Positions 33,301-42,300 of a DNA stretch of 64,000 nucleotides are shown piece after piece (within the stretch, counting starts at the first letter, position 1; the number at the start of each line of letters is the position of its first letter). The notes beneath the pieces are model-generated. The model did not search any database and was not told where the DNA came from. It saw only the letters and a program-made list of their open reading frames with translations. The position numbers and the translations under genes were made by a program. This DNA comes from Gnetum montanum (taxonomy: Eukaryota; Streptophyta; Gnetopsida; Gnetales; Gnetaceae). The stretch covers positions 212,652 to 276,651 of the forward strand of contig MNCI01005986.1 of the NCBI GenBank assembly GCA_015680685.1, written 5' to 3'.

Positions 33301-36300
33301 TTTCCTTATTTGTTTAAGAGGTCATCACTGATTTTCCAAGCTGACTTTCTGGTTTCTCAGCTGACTTTCTAGCACTTGCTGGATTTGTAATTTAGTCACC
33401 TAAAATAGTGGAGAGCCCGCTAGCAATCTCTCCCTATAAAATCATGTAATTGATTCATTGGAAGGTAGTGGAAAATATAATCTCCTAATTGATTCATTGG
33501 AAGGTAGTGGAAAATATAATCTCCTCTCAATTTTTTCATGGTACCGAAGCCACTTTAAATCCCAAACATCCCACCCTTTTTTTTCAAAATGGCAAGCTCA
33601 ATGTCCACCGAAACTGCCATCACCATCTGTCAAGAGCCTGCTACTAGTACTGGATCCCGCTACTAGTACTGGAGGAATGGAAGGGAACCTTATCACTAGC
33701 CACAAGCTGAATAGGAGTAATCACTTACAGTGGTCTCATTCCGTCATGATGTTCATCTACGGAAAGGGTAAAGACGATTACCTAACCAACACTATAGTCT
33801 GACCAAAAGAAGCAGAGCCAAAATTCAAAATCTGAAAATCAGAAAACAATATGGTTATGTCATGGCTAATTAATTTCATGACAAACAATATTGGGGAAAA
33901 TTTTCTTCTCTGCTAAACAGCCAGCAAAATCTGAGAATCAGCAAGGGAAATGTATTCAAATGTCAAGAACACGTCAGAACTCTTCGGAATTGAGAGTACT
34001 CTTGACGATACTCGACAAGGTGATCAATCCGTGATCCAATATTTCAATTCCCTCAATCGTCTATGGTAACAGTTAGACAAGTTCGAAGAGCTTCAATGGG
34101 ACTACCCACAAGATAGAATAAGGTACAAGAAAATTGTGGGAAAAAAACAAATCTACAAGTTTCTTGATGCTGTCCAAGGAAGGATTCTAAGCACAAAGCC
34201 TGTTCCAAGCCTTTGAGAAACCTTCTCAAAAGTACGTAGAGAGGAGAGTAGAAACAAGGTTATGATGGGATCACACTTTTCAACATCAAGGATGGAGAAT
34301 TCTGCCCTTGCCATTCGTGGAACTCAGTCACAACGCAAAAATAACAAGCAAAAGAAAGGGCATCCATTGTGTGATCATTGCCGCAAGAATGGTCATACAC
34401 AAGAACTATTGGCAAATACATAGAAAGCTGGATGATGTAAAGCCAACCCAAGAAAGTGGAAGTCGTGGGAACCATGCTATTGCTAAAGAAAACACTACAC
34501 CAAAGAACAACTTGAGTTGTTGCAAAAGATGTTCGTACAACAATCCATTTTGCCTAACCCCATAGCAACTAGATCTCTTGTGCACAAACGTAATCACTTT
34601 AGTGCATTACATGTTACTAAAGGGAAGTTAAAAATGTGGATTGTAGATTCTGGAGCCTTGACAACATGACCAGCAATGCCACGATATTCAACAATCTATG
34701 CCCCTATCATGAGAATATGACTGTTAGAATTGTAGATGGATCTCTCACAAAAGTGGCAGGAATCAAATCTGTTGCAATTTCAGAGAATTTGATTTTTCAC
34801 TCAGTTCTTTTTGTTCCTCGTCTGGATTGTAAACTTACTTGAGATCTGAATTGTGTTGCTAAGTTTACCTCAAATGTGTGCAAATTTCAGGTCTTGGGTT
34901 CAGAGAGGACGATCGGCAATGCTGAATTGATTTCAGGACTCTACTTTCTCAAGGTTGTAGATTCTCTTACAAGACAAGTTCACAAATCTGGTTGTTTAGT
35001 GTCTCAAACTCAGAGTCATAAAAATGTTTCCTCTTCAAGTGTTAAGTCAAGTAATAAAAGGGCAATACCGTTGTGGCACCACAAGTTACGTCACCCGAAT
35101 TTTGCTTATCCTCAAAAATTGTTTCCTTCATTATTCAATAATAAAAATTCAGTTGATCTCCATTGTGAAGTTTGTCAATTATCCAAGCATGCCCAAAATT
35201 CTTATCCTCCACAACCCTACAAAATGTCACACCCTTTCTCTATGATACACAATGATGTTTGGGGACCCTCTAGAGTAAAAAGCATTACTGGTTCCCGTTG
35301 GTTTATATCATTCATTGACAACCATACTCGACTCACTTGGGTATTTCTGATGAAAGAGAAATCCGAAGTAGGTTAGATCTTCAAAAATTTTCACTCTATG
35401 ATTTAAACCCAGTTCAACACAAATATCCAAATTCTCAGAACTGATAATGCTAGGGAGTATTTTCAATCCATCCTTGGAAATTTCTTGTCAACACAAGGAA
35501 TAGTACATCAAAGTTTATGTGTTGACACTCCTCAACAAAATGGAATTGCAAGGAGCAAAAATAGACATTTATTAGAGGTTGCTAGACCCCTAATGTTTTC
35601 TTCCAATGTCCCTAAACACTATTGGGGGGAGTCCATCCTGACGGCAACTTACCTAATAAATTGAATGCCATGCTGAACTCTCAAGTATGATACCCCTTGT
35701 CAAGTATTATTGAAATCTTTCCCTAACAAATGGCTCTTGTCATCTATTCCACCAAAAGTCTTTGATTGTACTACATTCATCCATATTCACCAAGATAATC
35801 ATGGGAAACTTGATCCTAGAGCTCTTAGATGTATCTTCATTAGATACTCGCCTCACCAAAAGGGTTACAAATGCTACTCTCCTATCACGATAAGATACTA
35901 CAACTCCATGGATGTCACCTCTTTTGAGAATCAACCTTATTATACTAAAACTACTATTCAAGGGGAGAATGATACACTCGAATATTAGTCATGGGATATA
36001 GAGACAGAAAATGCTAGCGTTGAGCCCTCTCAAATACCTCCTATTCATCCTATCCTTGAATCTGAATTGTCTGAGTCTAGTCCAAAATCTTCTGAGTCTT
36101 CTCAAATCCAACCCATTGAATCTAACAAACCAAGTGACAGTCAAACCTGTGTCTCTCATCCTTCGTCAAGTCAAATAGACACCACACAGTCAAAAAACAA
36201 TGGTGAACTATGGATCTATTTGAGAAGAACCAACCAAGAGGAAATGGAAAAACAAGCATCAATTGAGAAAATCCACAAGTCCAAACCGAACTCAAGTACC

Positions 36301-39300
36301 AAAGATATTGCACCAGGTAACTCTCATCCAATTTATCTCACAGTGGGTTAGCTGATGATCATTTACACTGGCCGATCGCTATCCGTAAGGGTGTGAGAAC
36401 GTGTACTAAACATCCTATATCTAACTTTGTTTCATATGAGAGATTATCACCAAATTTTCAGGCTTTTGTGGTTAACTTCAATAAAGTGAAGATTCCCACT
36501 GGTATTAAGGAAGCATTTGAGTCGCCTAAGTGGAAGAAAGTAGTGCCTGATGAAATCTATGCTCTTGAGAAGAATAACACTTGGGAAATTGCTAATCTAC
36601 CTGCCAGGAAAAGGACAATTGGCTGCAAGTGGGTATTTACTATTAAATACAAAAATGATGGAAGCATTGACAAATACAAAGCTAGACTAGTTGCCAAAGA
36701 TCTTACTCAATCCTATGAGATTGATTATTAAGAAACCTTTGCCACTGTAGCAAAACTCAACACAATTCGGGTTCTACTGTCTCTTGCTGCAAACTTAGAT
36801 TGGTCTCTTCACCAACTTGATGTCAAGAATGCATTCTTGAATGGGGACTTAGAGGAAGAGGTCTATAAGGACATCCCACCTAGATTTGAATTAGAATCTA
36901 ACTCCAACAAAGTATGCACGCTCAAGAGGTCTTTGTATGGACTCAAACAATCTCCAAGGACATGGTTTGAGGATTTACCAAGGTCATAAAGGGGCATGAT
37001 TACACTCAATGTCAATCAAATCATACCTTATTTGTCAAACACTCCTCAGCAAATAAACTAACTATACTGATTGTGTATGTGGATGATATTATCGTAACAA
37101 GGGATAATGAGGAAGAAATACAAAGCCTGAAAGAAGTACTAGCTACAAATTTGAGATCAAGAACCTTGGAAATCTTCGATACTTTCTTGGAATGGAAGTA
37201 GCTCGGTCAAAAAGGGGAATCACCGTGTCACAACAGAAGTACGTTCTTGATCTCCTCAAAGAAACTAGTATGCTTGGCTCTGAACCTTCAAAAACCCCCC
37301 ATGGACTCAGTAATGAAGCTGGGAGTTTCCGAGAATGGTACCCTTATTGATAAGGGAAGATATCAACACCTAGCTGAAAAACTAATATACTTATCTAACA
37401 CTCAATCGAATATTGGTTTTTCAGTTAGCATTGTCAGCCAATACATGAACAATCCTAAAGAAGAACATATGGAAGCTGTCTACAGAATTTTGAGGTACTT
37501 AAAACTCATGCTTGGACAAGGATTATTTTTCAAGAAATCTTTAAAGAGGGATGTTCATATTTTCAGCACTGCAAATTGGGCTGGTTCAATGATTGATCGA
37601 AGGTCCACCTTTGGTTACTGCACTTATGTGTGGGGAAATCTAGTAACGTGGTGCAATAAGAAGCAATCAGTCGTGTCAAGGAGTAGTGCAAAGGTAGAAT
37701 TTAGAGCCACAGCTCATGGAATATGCAAATGAATATGGCTTAGAAGACTACTCAAGGAGCTGAAGGTTCCCACCAAAGAACCAATGGAAATGTATTGTGA
37801 CAACCAATCTACCATGAGTATTGCAAAGAATATAGTCCATCGTGACAAGACCAAACACGTTGAGATAGATCGCCACTTCATCAAAGAGAAGATCGAAGAA
37901 GGGATTATCAAGCTATCATACATGCCCACTAGTCAACAAATAGCTGATATTCTCACAAAGGCACTTCCAAGGAAGAACTTTGAAGACTTGTGTTCCAAGC
38001 TTGGCATGTTAAACATCTACANAAATATAATCTCCTCTCAATTTTCCTCTCAATTTTTTCAACAAGAAAGGCAAGTGTTTGCTAAGGGGATGAACCACTT
38101 GTGAATCTTTAGTGGCTTGGCATATTGAGCAAGTGAGCTCAAGCTTATCTTTCAATGACGGTAGTGGTTGCATGACATAAAGCGCTTGATTAGTCTTCCA
38201 CTTATGTGAGTGTCAATTCTACGAGCTTCAAGGTTTGATTATGACAATCCCTTTTCACCTTACCTCACTTATGCATGTTTGTTTGAACATGGGGTACTCT
38301 ATTTATCTCCCATTTTTCTAACCCCATTAGTTTGGATGTCATCCAAGATAAGATTTTAATGCTTCAATCTTTTGGTTCTCTTTTGTGGCTTGTTTGGTTC
38401 AATCATTGGTTGGATTTTTGAGATTTTCATGAGCAATTGTTCTTCTTGTTCTTTCCATTTGCCTTGTTCATCTAGTTCAACCCAAGTATCTTGTAACTTA
38501 GTCACGGGGGAGAGGCACCAACTCGAGTATGTACTTTGTAATTTTGGTGGCTATTTAAATTATTTCCACCCTTTTTTTATTTACCCATGCACACCTTGAT
38601 TCCATAGTTGTGATTATGTTTCTATAGTGCCCCCAAGGGTTATACTTATCATTGTTCCTATGGCCATTTTTTGCAATGGTCATATAATGCCTTGGCAATC
38701 TCACTTGCAATTCTCACAGCCCATCATGCATAGGTGATTACACTTGCAATTCTGTAGACCTACTTGGGAAGAGATTGAGAGATCTCAGTCCTCATTCTAT
38801 GGTCTTGCAAAAGAACCACAATCACAGAAGAAGAGGAGAAGCAACATTAATCACTAGATCCAACAACTATACATGAGAGACCTCCCTCAAGAGAGAGATC
38901 TAAAGGCAGATGGTCATGCTCTTGATCTTTTAGGTTGAGCACATGCCCTTTCAAGATCTTCCAAACGAGTACTAGAGGAGTTGGCAAGAGATGATTTGAA
39001 GATGTATGACATAGAAGAAGGCATAGATGCAAATGATGTGCAACAAAGATCTATCAAGTTTCTTCCTATTACATGCAAGCATGTCAGGGGGATATCATCC
39101 TAAGCCACCATTCCCTAGCACTTCTTGTAAGGTGGCTTGTATTGTAACTGAGTCATGGTCTACACTATACATTTGTATTCCTCCACATTCATCTTATCAT
39201 TGGTCTAGTCTTTATTCTTGTATATTGGTTTTAAAGCTATGGGACTAGGTTTACTCAATCACAGGGGAATGATGAGATATCCAATGGCACTTTGTAAGTT

Positions 39301-42300
39301 GACTATAAGCCATGGATTTGGGAAGTATTTTATGTACCCTATGTTTGTAGTCTGGCATGTTCAGTTGAGGTTCTTAGTCTCCCAAGATGCATCCTTACCT
39401 CCTATGTCACAATTTGAGGTTGTGTGCATGATTCCAAGCTCTTTAGAACAATTCTAGCTTCATTTGAATGTCTTTTGGTCCTTCTAGCATGCCCCCTTGG
39501 GTTCCAACTTTCATCCGAATCCAATATGCAAAGTGTGGTTTTGGTTTGAGGGGGGATGTAGGTAGGAGGAAGTTGTGCATTAACTACCTTGCGTTAGCGC
39601 AAAGATGCTAGCGCACACCCCTCCAAGTCTGCAATGCAACTAGGAGCAGCTTGGGCTGCATTAACAAACCTCCATTGACATCTAGGCATTAACAAACCTC
39701 CTTTGTTTCTATGCAAAAACCATCAATACATGGGATGAGTGCTCACACATCATAAGCATTACTTTGATTTCATTTGGGCTTGTGGCGTCCAATTTGTGTG
39801 AAGAGCTCTTCCTCCCTTGGGTAAGTTGATTCTTTTCCTTCTCTAGTGTATGTTATAAGTCATCACTTTCACAAGTGTGGTTGAACTCTATGAAAGTGCT
39901 ACCTTGCTTATATAGCCTAGAATCGTTTGGTAGATGTGGAGTCCAGTATTTGCATGGTGAATAAAGCTCATGATTTTCCCCTGTTTCACCGTTGATGCCT
40001 TAAACATAAAAACAACAAAAATATTTATTTAATTTCTATTTTATCAAGTTGTGACAATTCAACCTTATCTAAGGAAGCCATAACTATAGAGCATGGTGTT
40101 GGGCCATCGAGGTTGTGACTAAGAGCCATTTTAATTGCATATTGTGTGTGACATTGCACCTATCCCCAAGAGGGATTGCAACACAAGCATTGCACCTATC
40201 CCCACTAATGGGANNNNNNNNNNNNNNNNNNNNNNNNNNNNNNNNNNNNNNNNNNNNNNNNNNNNNNNNNNNNNNNNNNNNNNNNNNNNNNNNNNNNNNN
40301 NNNNNNNNNNNNNNNNNNNNNNNNNNNNNNNNNNNNNNNNNNNNNNNNNNNNNNNNNNNNNNNNNNNNNNNNNNNNNNNNNNNNNNNNNNNNNNNNNNNN
40401 NNNNNNNNNNNNNNNNNNNNNNNNNNNNNNNNNNNNNNNNNNNNNNNNNNNNNNNNNNNNNNNNNNNNNNNNNNNNNNNNNNNNNNNNNNNNNNNNNNNN
40501 NNNNNNNNNNNNNNNNNNNNNNNNNNNNNNNNNNNNNNNNNNNNNNNNNNNNNNNNNNNNNNNNNNNNNNNNNNNNNNNNNNNNNNNNNNNNNNNNNNNN
40601 NNNNNNNNNNNNNNNNNNNNNNNNNNNNNNNNNNNNNNNNNNNNNNNNNNNNNNNNNNTTAAGTGTTCCATAAGGTGTGTAGGCACTTAGTCTGCGGAGT
40701 TCGACCGGATCATGCGTGTAACACTCGTATTCGTATGGTTGAGTGTAGGGGTACCTCGCTACTCATCAACCACAAAGGATTGCGAAGTGTGTGTGTTTAT
40801 ATTTGCTTTACTCCTATAATCATAAAACATATAAAAATTATAAATATTCTATCATCTTCCTCACCGTGGCAACACATGTTTCATTGTGTTATGTGTATTA
40901 TAATACTTTTTGAATTTATTGAACACAATGATATGCACAAGTGCCCTTGGCAATCCACTCAACATTGTCTTCAAAGTTTACAACCGAATTGCATTGCATT
41001 CTGTATGATAAATCCTAGTGGTCAAAACCAATGGGACCCCTATCATCAGGTTAGGTTTAGGTTCCATAAAAAAATGTGTTCAGCTGTCTACCTTAAAGGG
41101 TCATCTCAAATTGATGCAATCTAAGCAATGATGATTATCAAACTGATATGCACGATTACTTATAATTTTGATAGTCAATATAGATCCTTCTGTTTCAAAG
41201 GTTTACATCTAAAACAAAAATTGATCATTCACTCTTTCAACTGTTCATAACAATAGAAGTAACCAAATGCTATTTACCAAGACCATGGTTTGAAGTATAG
41301 GTGGCACAATAGTTGCATCATTTGACAACTTCAACTATGCATACATGAGGCAGTAACCTTTTAGCCAATCCCATTTTGTTGGGACAACGTTAAGATGATG
41401 ATGAAGTACTATTTACTAAATTTAATTGACCTGTTCCTGAGTTTGACATACCTTCATTGCTTAAAGGGTTGTGGTTCAAACTAATTACAGAGCATTGATC
41501 CATCATGAATCTGTCATTTCCTATGTACCCTCATTTCATTAGACTAGGAAGTCACTTAGTCAACATTCTTATTAACAACATACTTGGAAAATAGCTAACA
41601 TATATAAAAATATAAAACTGGTAGAATGCTACCATCGAATTGGATAAACTTATGATAAGAAGAAAACTTGTATTTGTAAAACGTATAATACCTTGATATT
41701 TCGATGCACTTGTCCTTGTTCATGAAGATACATAAGTCCTTTTAATACTTCTTGCAAGTAAAATGCAATAAAAGCTTCTTCAAATCCAGTTTGGAAAGAT
41801 GCCTTCATTAAGTGTAGACAAGAACCACGAGTCATATATGGCATGACAATCCATACATAATGTTCTACTACAAAAGAACAGTGAACTTTCATGATATTTG
41901 GATGGTTGAGAAGGGGAGCTATGCGAATACCAAGCGAAATTTCATCCTGTACCATAGAAATAATAGAATGATCACTATATCAGAAGTATTTGTAGTTGAT
42001 TTTAAAGATTTAAAGAAAGCTGGAAACCTTTTGTTAAAAAAACTTAAAACAAATGCCTTTCAAAAGAACGAACAATATGTTTATAGCTTTGGTTTGTGCA
42101 TGGAAGCTGGGGGCAGGAAGCATGGGGCACAAAGGGTGGAAGCAGTGTGTAGATGGCTCACAATTTGGCACTATAAATTGCTAGTGGTCACATAAAAACA
42201 TGCATAAATAAGTTCCTTATCTTTATTTTAACCATTAAAGAATTATAGGAAAATATAAAAGTTATTACCAGTGGTTCAGAGCATATGCAAACATGTAAGT

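Larger units (their letters stand above)
33202..38061 (+). mobile_element. Ty1/copia retrotransposon nested in the gag-only LTR element
   Basis: The 5' LTR at 33202-33538 begins TGTCTCATC and ends TTTTTTCA. ACAAG lies before it (33197-33201) and after the element (38062-38066), a 5-bp target duplication. A primer site follows the LTR directly. The polyprotein order is gag, protease, integrase, RT, RNase H, which is diagnostic for Ty1/copia. The 3' LTR is reduced to its last about 40 bp beside a single N at 38022, probably an assembly collapse of the second LTR. The frames are broken by frameshifts and several stops, so this copy is inactive but younger-looking than its host element. Confidence 0.9.
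28005..41045 (+). mobile_element. Gag-only LTR retrotransposon (TR-GAG/LARD-like) in kinase intron 2
   Basis: Related long terminal repeats lie at about 28005-28906 and 39556-41045. Both contain a CTTGGGCTG tract, TTTCATTTGGGCTTGTGGCG, TGTTGGGCCATCGAGGTTG and CACCGTGGCAACA, and both end GACCCCTATCA. A purine tract TTGAGGGGGGA precedes the right LTR, which starts TGTAGGTAGG. The interior has a broken gag (29090-31160) but no recognisable RT, RNase H or integrase once the nested copia element is removed. The element was probably mobilised in trans. The left LTR start is approximate and the two LTRs have diverged visibly, so it is old. Confidence 0.7.
39556..41045 (+). repeat. Right LTR of the gag-only element, with 445-N gap
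   Basis: Starts TGTAGGTAGGAGG after a G-rich purine tract and ends GACCCCTATCA. Interrupted by a gap at 40214-40658 and by about 110 bp (40659-40769) that has no counterpart in the left LTR. Confidence 0.65.

Noticed and set aside
40084-40690. Three open frames of about 175-200 codons
   Set aside because: They consist almost entirely of N-gap translation.
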